Positions 54,021-64,000 of a DNA stretch of 64,000 nucleotides are shown one piece after another (position 1 is the stretch's first letter; every line of letters begins with the position of its first letter). The translations under genes and the position numbers were made by a program. The stretch comes from Diplonema papillatum. Lineage: Eukaryota > Euglenozoa > Diplonemea > Diplonemida > Diplonemidae. Under the pieces are notes generated by a model. The model ran no database searches. It was given only the letters and a program-made list of their open reading frames with translations, and was not told the origin of the DNA. The DNA lies in contig JAPJBO010000074.1 of the NCBI GenBank assembly GCA_030068145.1, positions 310,001 to 374,000 on the forward strand, written 5' to 3'.

Positions 54021-56043
54021 GTTGTTCGGATGAATCAATGAGCTGATCCACCCCCCAGCCGTAGTGCAATGTAGCCGGCCTGCATACGTGATTAAACTCT
54101 CGAATCGAAAGCTGGTGCATGCTTATTGTGGTTTGGAGCGGTTGACCATTGAGGCTGGGAGTCGGGTAGTGAAAGGGATGCACACATCATTACACCATTT
54201 AACTATGGCTAGCCAAGTTTGTTAAACACGCATCAGCTTTCGACTTCGGAGAGAGAGAGAGAGAGCGAAACAAGTCAAAGGTGCGGGCCTCCACCCAGAA
54301 GTCGCATTCCGCTGTGATGAACCGAAATGCTGGTTAATTATGACAAGAGCGCCACGCACAGCACCTTCAATCTACGCCCGGACCTAAATCCGCACTGACA
54401 TCCCGCATGTGTCCTCAGAGCCAATCCTCCGCACCCAGTGCATCGTGTTCGCCTAGCCACCGCTCCTGCTGCGCAGGCCCCACCGTCGGCGCGCCTCTGG
54501 GAGCGAAGTTGTCACGTTTCAGCAGTCCAAAGCCTCTCCTACATGCATGTGCTCTCACAGGCACCGTTAGCGCTCTGACCTTTGCCGAGCCAAGGGCACC
54601 ACACAACAACAGAGAGAGAGAGACGAGTTAGAGTGCAGGGACCATCTCTCCGGGGAGTATCCGGTCGCCCCACTACTGTCCCGTAGTACTACGGCGTTTT
54701 GTATTGTATCTGCCCCTCTACCTCTATATTTCCTCCCTTCCATTCGGAAGTCAAAGCAGCTACGTCGAGTATTTCGGGCGTAGTCGTTACGTCGTAGGCG
54801 CGGTGCGACCCGCGGTCCTGTCAAAGATGATGATTGCACCGACAGCAGCAGAGATTAGAAGGGGAATGGGCAAACGACAGATTGCCTTTGTTTCCGAATC
54901 GACGGATGGATATGGAAAGAAATCCGTAGTTTTGGTGAGCAGAAAAGGACGAACGGCGGTCGAAAAAAAGGGCGGGATAGCGAAAGAGAGAGAAAGAGAG
55001 GCGCCATTGTATCATCATGGTTGGCGCGTTGGCGCTGCAGGGTCTCCCTGTAAAGAGAGACCCCATGAGCCGAAGAAGGGTGGGAAACCATCATGCAGAT
55101 GGTCGGGGAGATGATAGATAGCATGAAGCTATGATCCGAACTGCAGCTTACGCGCCAGCGTGTTGTCCAGCGCACGCTTCTCGGGGCAAAGTGAGTTGGA
55201 TGTGCGAAGAACACCTGTTCTTCCAGTCGTAAATCCCCTGTTGTGTTGGGGGAGAGTAATGAGAAACGGAAGACGACCGGCAGAGAAGGTCGCAGAGACA
55301 GTGCCATTTGTGCGGGTAGTAACGAAAAAGACGGCAAGGCGCTTCGTTTCTTCACTCTTGAGCGTGTTGGGCGGACTTCCCTCCTCTTGCCTGGTCGATT
55401 CAGGCTGGGGATACTTATTCACACCCATGCTGCTGGATACGCACACGAAGCCTTCGCAAAAAACACTGTTCCACCCACGCAAGATTGTCCAAGATTGTCG
55501 CACGGCTAACAACACCGCAACTCGTGCCGCCGTACTGCGCTGCTGAGGGTGTTCGTGATCTGACACCCTTTGGTTTGTGGGACCAGATGAGCGATCACGT
55601 GGACACTTACCAGAAGTGGCCCATGCCCCACTTAGAATCACAATTCTCCGTCAGAGCTCAGTGAAGCAACCCCCGAGCTCACGCCGAGTTTAAAAGCTTG
55701 AGAATAGCTCGAGGTTGCAATGCCTCCAAGCATTCGAACATTCGCTTTGCCTGGCGGAACTCTATCTTTGGTGCAAGCGATCCTGCAAACGGTCTCGCAC
55801 ACGTATGACAACACGATGAATATCGCAAAGGAGAGGGACACTTCGTCATTTTTGACGGACAGAGTGTTTGTATGGGGGGCTATATTGCGCAACAAGATTG
55901 CACAAGAAACATAAAAACGTGCCTCGGATAACTGTGTCTGTACGCACTGTATAATATGGTACGATGCCAAAAGGGGGGGGAGGGGGGGGGGGGGGGGGGT
56001 CAGCCGGCTGATGGATGGATGGATGGTTCTTAACAAGATGCCT
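54021..56043. other. Gene-free spacer with dispersed repeats
   Basis: About 54610-54700 is a nearly full copy of the GA-run/GAGTTAGAGTGCAGGG repeat of 7230. About 55970-56043 is the end of the MITE-like family of 1602-1963 (CTGATGGATGG...GGTTCTTAACAAG), with G9 and G19 runs. No gene can be supported. Confidence 0.55.
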
Positions 56044-57271
56044 GGGGGGGGGTTTGGGCAGATGTTTTATGGCATAGTAAGATACTGGGCATGTGGGGTA
56101 TGGGACCCATATCCCCCCAGAAACCATTTTTTCGGGCCGGTTTTGGGGCCAAATGCCCTCGGAGAGCCTTCTTCTGAGCGCAAAACTCTGTTTCTGTGGG
56201 TTTCGAGGCCCCGCACGGTGCACTCCAGCATCGTGTGGGGGTGTTAACTGTGCGGCCAAAGTGTCGGGCGTGGGCACACCTGCTAGATCCAGTGTGCCAC
56301 ACCCGCAAATCCAGCGTGAAATCCACTGACACCCAAAAATCCAGTGCGGAATCCAGTGTGACACCCGCAAATCCAGTGTGAAACCCACTGTACACCAGCT
56401 AAAACAGTTCCCCAAGTTGGATCGAGTCACCTGTCGTCCAACGCAAATCAATCATCAAGGAGGCGAGGCCCCTGGTTGTTAAAAAAGCTGACCCCAGGTT
56501 CTTCTGGCAGTATTGGCAACTTTTATTGGCAGAAATCGGCTTGTCGGATCGAAAGAAGTGAGTTTGCTGCTGGTAACCTCACGAAGGCGATGGTTAATCG
56601 TGTTCCCTTCTGCAGGTGTCGCACACGTCCGGCCAGGTGTTCGAACCGGGCACCACGTAGCTGGCGGTACGTGGTGTACGACACCTTTGCCGTTAGTTGG
56701 CCTTCTTCGTCCACCAGCCTGTGCTAGAAGGATTTGTGCGACGAACGTCTTGTGCACGACAGCTTTTCCGTGACCCACGACGTCGGTGGTTGCCTCCACG
56801 AGATCGTCGAATGCCTGCTGCCTCATGGGTCACCTTTGTCGGTCGCCCTCTGTACAGAGACCCCGGGCGCAATCGGGTCAAGTCCTGCAGCTTTCATCAG
56901 AAAGGCTCTCGTCGCTCTAAAGTGTCTCCGCATGGAGCCCTGTGACCTATCGGACTTCGTGTGCGTCTTGCCTTGCAAGTTTTTGAGCCAATTCTTCGAA
57001 CGAAACGCATTTACGAGTCACGCATTCTGAGAACAGAGTTCAGTTCCTGTTCTGGGTGGGTGCTGCCGCCGTAGCCATTGTACAGTCGTAACCCCACCTG
57101 GGGCCTCAAAGTCCACAACAACTGAGTTTTGCGCTCAGAAAAAGGTTCTCCGAGGGCATTGGACCCCAAAATCGGCCCGAAAACATGGTTTCTGGGGGGG
57201 TATGGGTCCTATACCCCACATGCCCAGTATCTGACTATACCAGAAAACATCTGCCCAAACCCCCCCCCCCC
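56044..57271. mobile_element. 1.2-kb element with about 150-bp inverted repeats and poly-G/C ends
   Basis: The left arm (56053-56215) begins TTTGGGCAGATGTTTT after a G run. The right arm (57118-57259) is its inverse and ends AAAACATCTGCCCAAA before a C run, with roughly 90% match by eye. The interior has a minisatellite on AATCCAGTGTG (about 56285-56400) and a 115-codon minus-strand frame (56479-56826, VEATTDVVGHGKAVVHKTF) that shows no transposase motif I know. It abuts the end of a different MITE copy on its left side. Confidence 0.75.
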
Positions 57272-57299
57272 AGTGCTGATGCTAAGGCCCCTAAACTCG

Positions 57300-57586
57300 G
57301 CATCGTTGTCAGCCGGACGGCAACGAGGGGTGGGTGGGTACCCCCCCCCCCCCCCATAAACACCCCCCTCCTGCAGGGCCTGTGTGCAGCAGGGTGGTGA
57401 CCGCTCTAAGGTGGTTTCCTCAGCAGCGACCAAGAAAAAAAATCTTTTTTTTTTGGCCCAAATTCTCCCAAAAAAGCACTCGAAAAAAAATTTTGGCCCA
57501 CTTTTCCACCATTTCACCTTAGAGAATTTAGCTAAGGTGGGTCCCACAGAAGGTCCACAGTGGGTTGCACCAGGAGGGGGGGGGGT
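57300..57586. repeat. Diverged relative of the poly-G/A-T core MITE family
   Basis: Contains C14, a central A8/T10 region with GGCCCAAATT, and the shared ACCATTTCACCTTAGAGAATTT motif of the 1602-1963 and 58063-58408 elements, ending in a G10 run next to the 350-bp repeat. Confidence 0.6.
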
Positions 57587-57928
57587 TTGCAAGAACGTGC
57601 TTGGAATGGGTATGTGCTCAACACCGCACTGGTCCCGTCTGCGCCGTGTTTCGGTCCTTTAAGCCACGGACACATAAGGCGGACCATCATCAGCGTGGAA
57701 CCTGAGTGTCTGCAGACAGGACCGCGGTGTGAGTCTGGTTTGTCAGGCGGCTGTTCGTAGCTCGTCACAGCCAGGACCACCCGTGCTACTAGAGCACAGG
57801 CGAATCCGTCACGGGGAGAAGGCCCCTACAACCGTGTCTGAGCAATCAGTTAAAAAACTCAGGGCACTCGCCCTGATTGTGACTGCGACTCGCTAGGCAG
57901 CACTGACTTGTCTTCTTTTTACGGTGGC
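57587..57928. repeat. About 350-bp dispersed repeat, copy 2
   Basis: Near-identical to 41970-42325; see that entry. It is sandwiched between two elements of the poly-G/C family. Confidence 0.9.
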
Positions 57929-58062
57929 AATCTGCGAAGTAAACTCCGCAGAGCAGGGGTTGCCGTGTGCAGCACCAATGGTTGAAGTACCGGGGGGGGG
58001 GGGGGGGACCCCCACCCAGGGTTAGCAACTTCGTTTTGGGTCTCAGGCTTAGTATCAGCACT

Positions 58063-58408
58063 GCCCCCCCCCCCCCAGGCATATTGTTAAGAACCATCCA
58101 TCCATCCACCTGCCGGCTGACCCCCCCCCCCTCAGGCTATATTCACTGTGGAGGGGGGAGACACACTCTAAGGTGGTCACCACGGTGGGCGGTCAGAAAA
58201 AAAAAATTTTTTTTTGCCCCAAATACCCCAAATTCCACACTTTGGGCCACTTTTGGCAGGGAATTTTGACCATTTCACCTTAGAGAATTTGACCACCCAG
58301 CCTCCAAGGCAACTGCACTGTAGAGGGGGGGGGGGGGGGGGTCTGGTTTATCCGGCCATCCGGCCAAAGTGGCTGATCCTTAACAAGAGCGCTGCCCCCC
58401 CCCCCCCC
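58063..58408. mobile_element. MITE-like element with poly-C ends, inverted copy
   Basis: This is the inverse of 1602-1963. It starts C14-AGGCATATTGTTAAGAACC and ends CCTTAACAAGAGCGCTG-C14, with an A10/T9 core. The inverted ends share CTTGTTAAG. It has no coding capacity. Confidence 0.8.
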
Positions 58409-58756
58409 TTTTGGCATCGTCTCATATGTATAGTGAACCAGTTACTATGGAGAGGGATCTCGGGTGGTTGCGGGTCAGAATCTTATGGGCAAAGTTCTGT
58501 TGGACGACAGTCTACGCTCAAAACCGCATCACTCAGCGCAGGAAAAGGAAGCAACAAGCATGCTCCTAGAAGTACAGCGAGTGAACAGTCCAGGCACTAC
58601 TGCCCTTCTGTTTTTTGTTGTCGTTCGAAATTTCCGCGCTTGCTGCGCAGTGTATTGGCATACGTAGAATCCCTTCCACATAGTCGGTCTGGCCAATCAC
58701 AATCTTTGCTCATTTTGTTCTAGTCAAAATTTTCGGCGTCTGCGGCGCATCACTGC
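58409..58756. other. Spacer, nothing recognised
   Basis: A short stretch between the MITE copy and the decayed 3' copies of the membrane-protein gene. No feature can be supported. Confidence 0.5.
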
Positions 58757-59988
58757 CCTGCTGCGACGACGTGCACGCGTCCAACGGGTTGACCAACACG
58801 CTTTTTGTTCGCTCCGCGACCACCGCTGTTCAACAGAGGGCATGGACGACTCAGTTGTTTCGCACGTTTTGTCGTCCGACGACAGCAAATCCGACGCTTC
58901 GCTTCCGAAGGGTCGTTGTTCTGATTGGCTGGCATACGCCGGGCGGGGTCCGGTGCGTCACCTGCCGGCGAACGAGGTCGGCAGCAGGGCGAGGATTTCG
59001 CCGAAGTCCGACGCAAGCGCGGGCACGGCGGCGGGAGCACCACGGCGGTCAGCCTCCGGCGGGCCATCGTCGAGCTGGGCGTCGGCGAGACATTCCCGAC
59101 GCTGGGGTTCGACTGGCGCCGTTGAGGAGACACACCGGCCTGGGCGACGTGAGATGCGAAGCCGGGGAATCGGGCAAGACAGGCGTGACCGGGCAGGGTC
59201 GACAGCGTTCGACGAACGCGACTGCCGGCTCTGCGTCAGGTCGAGGGTGAGGGCGGTCGGTGAGCAGTTGGCGCGCTGTGCAGAAAGCGACACGTGCACG
59301 CGTCCAGCCGTCCAACGGGTTGACCAACACGCTCTTCGTGCTCCGCAACCAGCTGCTCAACAGAGTCAGCAGCATGGACGACACAGTCGCTTCGCACGCC
59401 TTGTCGTCCTCCCACGACAGCAAATCCGACGATTCCGAAGGGTCGTTGTCCTAATTGGCTGGGCCCGGCTCGTCACCTGCCGGCGAACGAGGTCGACAGC
59501 GAGGAGAGGATCTCGCCGAAGTCTGGCGCGAGCGCGGGCGACGGCGGCGGGAGCATCACGGCGGTCAGCCTCCGACGGGCGATCATCGAGCTGGGCGTCG
59601 GCGAGACCTTCCCGACGCCGGGGTTCGACTGGCGCCGTTGAGGAGACACACGGGCCTGGGCGACGTGAGATGCGAAGCCGGGGAATCGGGCAAGACAGGC
59701 GTGACCGGGCAGGGTCGACAGCATTCGACGAACGCGACTGCCGGCTCTGCGTCAGGTCGAGGGTGAGGGCGGTCGGCGAGAAGTTGGGGCGCTGTGCAGA
59801 AAGCGACACGTGCACGCGTCCAGCCGTCCAACGGGTTGACCAACACGCTTTTCGTGCTCCGCAACCAGCTGCTCAACAGAGTCAGCAGCATGGACGACAC
59901 AGTCACTTCGCACGCCTTGTCGTCCTCCCACGACAGCAAATCCGACGATTCCGAAGGGTCGTTGTCCTAATTGGCTGGGCCCGGCTCG
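58757..59988 (-). pseudogene. Two to three tandem copies of the 3' end of the membrane-protein gene
   Basis: The phrase CCGACGATTCCGAAGGGTCG (or a close variant) occurs at about 58890, 59427 and 59942, and in the gene itself at 60560. Each copy covers the C-terminal tail region down to the stop. The two copies nearest the gene are almost identical to each other over about 515 bp; the outermost is more diverged. Small indels break the original frame. Long plus-strand frames over this region are antisense artefacts. Confidence 0.9.
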
Positions 59989-62592
59989 TCACCTGCCGGC
60001 GAACGAGGTCGACAGCGAGGAGAGGATCTCGCCGAAGTCTGGCGCGAGCGCGGGCGACGGCGGCGGGAGCATCACGGCGGTCAGCCTACGACGGGCCATC
60101 GTCGAGCTGGGCGTCGGCGAGACCTTCCCGACGCCGGGGTTCGAAAGGCGGGAGCGGCCGAGCGCGAAGCTCGTCGTTTCGGGCGGCGACGTCAGCAGCG
60201 TGCGCCGGCGTCGATTGGGAGACACGGGCCTAGGCGACGTGAGATGCGAAGCCGGGGAATCGGGCGAGACGGGCGTGACCGGAGGGTGCACGGCGTGCAG
60301 GTGGGCAGGGTCGGAAACAGCGTTCGACGAACGCGACTGCCGACTCCGCGTCGGGGCGAGGGTGAGGGCGGCAGGCGGCGACAAGTTGACGCGCTGCGCG
60401 GAAAAAGACAGGCGCCGGCTGCCCTGCTGCGAAGACGTGCACGCGTCCAGCGGGTTGACCAATACGCTTTTCGTGCTCCTCGACCAGCTGTTCAACAGAG
60501 TCGGCAGCATGGACGACACAGTCGTTTCGCACGCCTCATCATCCTCCGACGAGGGCCGATCCGACGATTCCGAAGGGTCGTTGTCCTGATTGGTTGGCAG
60601 AAGCAGCGGAGAAACGAGTGAAGGACGCGGGGCGTCCTGCGTTCTCACCTTGTCCGCGGGGGATTCGGCCGACGTGTCTTCGAGCGCCGAGCAGTTGTCG
60701 TCGCTCATCAGCACCGAGAACTCGCCCGCGTCCTGCTCGCGCTGGAGCCGGCCCCGGCGGCTGCTGGTGACGACGATGAGCTCGCACGCGGTGCCGAGGA
60801 CGGTCTTGAGGAGGATGATGACCATCAGCCCGTGCAGGACGGCGGCCGACGCCTGGAACAAGAAGTGGCCCGGCGGCGCGGTCGTGAAGTAGCCGAAGCT
60901 GGACAGCAGCAGCGCGGCGGCCTGCAGGCAGCTTTCGAGCAGGTGGCACACCTGGTCCCAGCTCCGGTGCTTCGGCGCCGCCCGGGCCGCCATGCCGAGC
61001 ACCACGAGCGACGTGAGCGCAGACACGGCGTCGCCGACCCCGCACAGCGTCGCGTCCGCCTTCGGAACAGCCCGCACGACCCCCAGGATCACCACCAGGA
61101 ACACCGTCAGGCACGCGAACCACGGCGCCTCGGCGGTGCACTCGTGGATCAGCACGCCAACGCGCTGCCGCGTCAGCGAGTCTTCCTCCTTGTTCACCCA
61201 TTCCCCGCGGCCGACCAGCCAGAGCATCGGCTTCGTCACGGCGCTGTCCACCTTGTACGTCAGCTTCTCCGCCGCGCGTTTGATGATGAACGCGACGAGG
61301 ACCGCGAAAACGAGGGACACCAGGCACCCGGACACACCGAACAGCACGTGCGCGGGCGAGCTGGCCGTGAAGAGCACCCGCCAGCTGCAGAAGACGAGCC
61401 CTGGGTAGAACAGCAGGCACGCGATGATCGAGTGCGAAGGGAACCGAACTGCCGCGCAGGCCGACGTGAAATCGATCACCCGCCGGCCCTGGGACCCCGC
61501 GATTGGAACGACAACCCGGAAGGTGTCCGCTATGAAGACCAGCAGCAAGACCAGGAGAAAGTGCATGCACGGGATGCAGAGCACGATGCAGAAGTTCGAC
61601 ACGACGCACCCCAGGTACTGCGAGCCGTTGAGGGTGATGCCGGTGGCGTGGAGGAGCACGGACAGGTCCTCCGCCCACAGGCAGTTGTTCTGCAGCAGCG
61701 CGAGCGCCCCGAGGGACGACGCGGCGGCGCCGGAGCCGACGAGCGCGGAGGCCGCTGCGGTCGCCTCCGCGGCGGCGGTCGCCGCCCGCCGCCCGAGCAG
61801 CATCGGCTGCAGTCCCGTCACACGCACCGCCAGCGGCAGCACGTCCGCGGCCCCGCCGCCGACGGCGGCGGGGCCGACGGAGAACACGACGGCTTCGTCG
61901 CGGTAGGTCGCGGTGCCGTACGGGAACGGGCCGATCCGGAGGGCCACCGTCGCGCCGGAGGCGTCGACGGCGGCGACGTGCGCGACCGCGTCGAGGCAGC
62001 AAGCGAGCTGCCTGCCGATCCCTTCGTCCTGCTGCGACGCGTTGGCCAGCAGGTACTCCGAAGGCCGGAGCTGCCCGCTGCGGAGCCTCTCCGAGAACCC
62101 GGCCCCCGACTGCTCAACGAGGAAGATCTCGAACGCGTCTTGTTCGATGCTCGCCGCAGACACCACGGCCGGCCCTTCGACGACCACAGAAGCCCGCGAC
62201 CCAGTCGATTCAGGCGACGCAACCGGCGCCTGCGAAGAGTGAATGCTCTGCGGCGGCACCGCTCCCTCAGTAGCCGGCGAATCGGTGCCTGGCGAAAGGG
62301 TGCCGGGCGCTCTGGTAGCGGGGACCGGTGTGGCCGGAGGGTTGGTGGCAGGCGCGGGTGTGGGGGCCGGGGTCCTGTAGTTGAACGGGCACGAGCAGGG
62401 GCAGTGGTAGCCCTCGGCCATGACGGTCGCGCACCCCAGCGTGCAGCCTCGGAAGGTCTCGCCGTTGCGCGAGCACTGCCGGACTTGCCAGCACGGCCGC
62501 ATGTCGGGCCCGCTGTCCGGCTCTATGCACAGCCCGCGCGCCGCCGACGCGCCCAGCGCCGCCACGGCGCAGAGCTGCAAGACGGGTCGCAT
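59989..62592 (-). CDS. Secretory/membrane protein with Cys-rich, Thr/Pro and multi-span regions
   Basis: 867 residues, intronless. Signal peptide MRPVLQLCAVAALGASAARG; a Cys-rich segment to about 70 (about nine cysteines, HCPCSCPF at its end); a Thr/Pro/Ala stalk (APTPAPATNPPATPVPAT) likely O-glycosylated; an extracellular region; then from about 340 about seven hydrophobic segments (e.g. FLLVLLLVFIADTF, LVFAVLVAFII, FACLTVFLVVILGVV, GLMVIILL); and a long Ser-rich cytoplasmic tail. The order fits a plasma-membrane receptor or channel-like protein; no family recognised. The tail region is the part copied in tandem downstream. The start is the first ATG and gives a good signal peptide. Confidence 0.82.
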   Translation of the reverse strand: MRPVLQLCAVAALGASAARGLCIEPDSGPDMRPCWQVRQCSRNGETFRGCTLGCATVMAEGYHCPCSCPFNYRTPAPTPAPATNPPATPVPATRAPGTLSPGTDSPATEGAVPPQSIHSSQAPVASPESTGSRASVVVEGPAVVSAASIEQDAFEIFLVEQSGAGFSERLRSGQLRPSEYLLANASQQDEGIGRQLACCLDAVAHVAAVDASGATVALRIGPFPYGTATYRDEAVVFSVGPAAVGGGAADVLPLAVRVTGLQPMLLGRRAATAAAEATAAASALVGSGAAASSLGALALLQNNCLWAEDLSVLLHATGITLNGSQYLGCVVSNFCIVLCIPCMHFLLVLLLVFIADTFRVVVPIAGSQGRRVIDFTSACAAVRFPSHSIIACLLFYPGLVFCSWRVLFTASSPAHVLFGVSGCLVSLVFAVLVAFIIKRAAEKLTYKVDSAVTKPMLWLVGRGEWVNKEEDSLTRQRVGVLIHECTAEAPWFACLTVFLVVILGVVRAVPKADATLCGVGDAVSALTSLVVLGMAARAAPKHRSWDQVCHLLESCLQAAALLLSSFGYFTTAPPGHFLFQASAAVLHGLMVIILLKTVLGTACELIVVTSSRRGRLQREQDAGEFSVLMSDDNCSALEDTSAESPADKVRTQDAPRPSLVSPLLLPTNQDNDPSESSDRPSSEDDEACETTVSSMLPTLLNSWSRSTKSVLVNPLDACTSSQQGSRRLSFSAQRVNLSPPAALTLAPTRSRQSRSSNAVSDPAHLHAVHPPVTPVSPDSPASHLTSPRPVSPNRRRRTLLTSPPETTSFALGRSRLSNPGVGKVSPTPSSTMARRRLTAVMLPPPSPALAPDFGEILSSLSTSFAGR

Positions 62593-64000
62593 CGAAAGAG
62601 CCGCGACCGCCGTTCCAGCGGTGCCCGGGGCGGAACTCAGTGGGCCCCCCCGAAGTTCCGAGCGATTCTCAGGCAGAGTCGCCGCAGAAGCCGCGGTGGG
62701 TGAGCCAGCCAGGCGGGTGGGGTGTCCGAGCCGTGTAACTACAAAAGAGCGTCAACCACGGTATGGAACGACGATTCCCCTGTCGAACCGATCCACGTGC
62801 CAGCTGCGTTGTGGATTGCAGATGTCGAATGGCTGCGGTTTGCGTAGTGTGTATGGGTGTGCGTGTGTGTATTTGTGCGCAAGTGTTTGCCAACCTGTGG
62901 TGATGAAGGAGCCTGTTAAACAGATATGAGCCGCTATCTGCGTGGCTTGATCCGAACGTTCTTCTACAACGCGGCAGGTAAGACGCACTCAAGAGGCATG
63001 ACTCCTGTTCCGGGAGAGACCTGTGCCAGAACTCGGACGAGGGCCGACACGTAGCAGTTCAGACCGCTGGCGTTGCAGGTACCCCTTCTCGCACAACCTG
63101 ACTCTCTCGTCACTCTTGCCCTTGTTCTAGCTGACCTAACGGGGCCTTGTGACCTCGTGTTCACGAGCGCGAGCACCATATACACGCGAGCGCCACGGTC
63201 ACTGCTACCCTTATTTTTTGGTGCTTTCGTATAAGCACTATAAGAATGTCCCCTGGTGCATGCTTTTCATAAACTGGTGTGTCTTGGCTTGCGTTCTGTG
63301 CAGTCAACATAGGCAGGAGCAGGCACCAAACGCGCGATGCCAATGGGAATTTCCATGCGGACGCGGAAGGAATGAACGCGGCTGTTGTTTGGAACGCGCT
63401 TTCCGCGGTCAGCCTGCATAAGTAAGTGAGGGAGAGAGTTAGCGACCGGGGTAAGAGGGGTCGTGGACTGTTGTCCGGCTAGAACGAGGTAAGGGGACCG
63501 ACGCTAACTTTGCCGACTGAGCGGAGGATACACCTTACGACAGGCACTCTTCTCGGTTTTCAGACGGCCAGCACCGACGGTGCTGTGGATAACTACGAGA
63601 CGCCGTTCAATCGGGGGGCGCGCACTCGCAAATGTGGCTGCTGGTGCGAGGGTCTCTCTTCGGAAACGAATTATTCTGAAACGGAGGCACTTCTCTGTCA
63701 TACTTAACACTGGGCGAGGTCAGCAAGTAACTCAGAATTCAACGGATGCGCTACTCAACAGTTCTTGTATTCTCGCGAGGCGCACTTTGTGTAGTAACGA
63801 CGTATGGCGAGTTGTCTTGTTTGTTGCTGCTGTTTCGCCTGTTTTCCTAAAACGCGCAGCGAGTGTCAGGGTCGCTGCTTCGCATTCACGGAACAGGCTC
63901 CTTGCCGATGTGGATGTTGCTTGTTTGTTTTGATTTGATATTCTTATTTGCCCTCAGCCGTGGATCGCTTTGGCTGCTTGGAGCTGTCTGCTTTAAACAG
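62593..64000. other. Gene-free right end of the window
   Basis: I see no supportable gene, RNA or repeat family here. The 5' flank of the membrane-protein gene is GC-rich without a recognisable promoter motif. Confidence 0.5.

Noticed and set aside
58842..60233. Long plus-strand open frame of 463 codons
   Set aside because: It runs antisense to the membrane-protein gene and its tandem 3' copies; its composition (Arg/Ser/Ala) is the GC-rich antisense shadow and it repeats with the copies.
60832..62703. Plus-strand open frame of 623 codons
   Set aside because: Antisense to the signal-peptide and multi-span minus-strand frame, which has clear topology features; the plus frame is Arg/Glu-rich shadow.

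Overview
This is a eukaryotic nuclear window, almost certainly from a free-living or parasitic protist. It has spliceosomal introns, conserved eukaryotic single-copy genes (LSG1, NUP93), GC-rich exons, and very repeat-rich, AT-richer spacers and introns. Every gene I can support lies on the minus strand: nine of nine, counting one small ORF inside a transposon-like element. One-way gene order over 64 kb, together with Thr/Pro-rich secreted proteins, would fit Euglenozoa (diplonemid-like). I hold that only as a weak inference. The ten introns I could place use a strong GTATG-type donor (8 of 10 start GTAT or GTAC followed by GC, GT, GG or TT) and usually end CACAG, CGCAG or CCCAG.

Layout along + coordinates: 1-7372 is a gene-free mosaic of dispersed repeats. 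7373-12825 is a three-exon HAT/TPR helical-repeat gene; its second intron is a 168-bp tandem array, and the start of its coding region is repeated upstream. 16261-24127 is LSG1, a circularly permuted GTPase of 60S ribosome export, in five exons. Its 2.9-kb third intron holds a 2.1-kb inverted-repeat element flanked by a 6-bp target-site duplication and carrying a small basic ORF. 26181-30839 is NUP93/Nic96, a nuclear-pore scaffold gene in five exons. 32457-38102 is an intronless 1881-residue coiled-coil protein. 39420-40085 is a DsbA/FrnE-like thioredoxin-fold protein whose start codon is abutted by a poly(A) tract and a dispersed repeat. 40086-52164 is repeats, including about 195 GTA triplets and a 126-bp repeat. 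52165-54020 holds two related small secreted cysteine-rich proteins. 54021-58756 is repeats and inverted-repeat elements. 59989-62592 is a large secretory/membrane protein with about seven membrane spans. 62593-64000 shows nothing recognisable.

A recurring oddity links the genes. Five of them (LSG1, NUP93, the coiled-coil gene, the DsbA-like gene and the membrane protein gene) are followed directly, past the stop codon, by decayed tandem copies of their own 3' ends. The HAT/TPR gene instead has tandem copies of its 5' end. LSG1 and NUP93 are housekeeping genes of ribosome export and the nuclear pore; no operon-like functional grouping is evident beyond the shared strand. Splice junctions were chosen by hand from reading frame, GT/AG rules and fit to known families; all three spliced genes give whole-codon totals.
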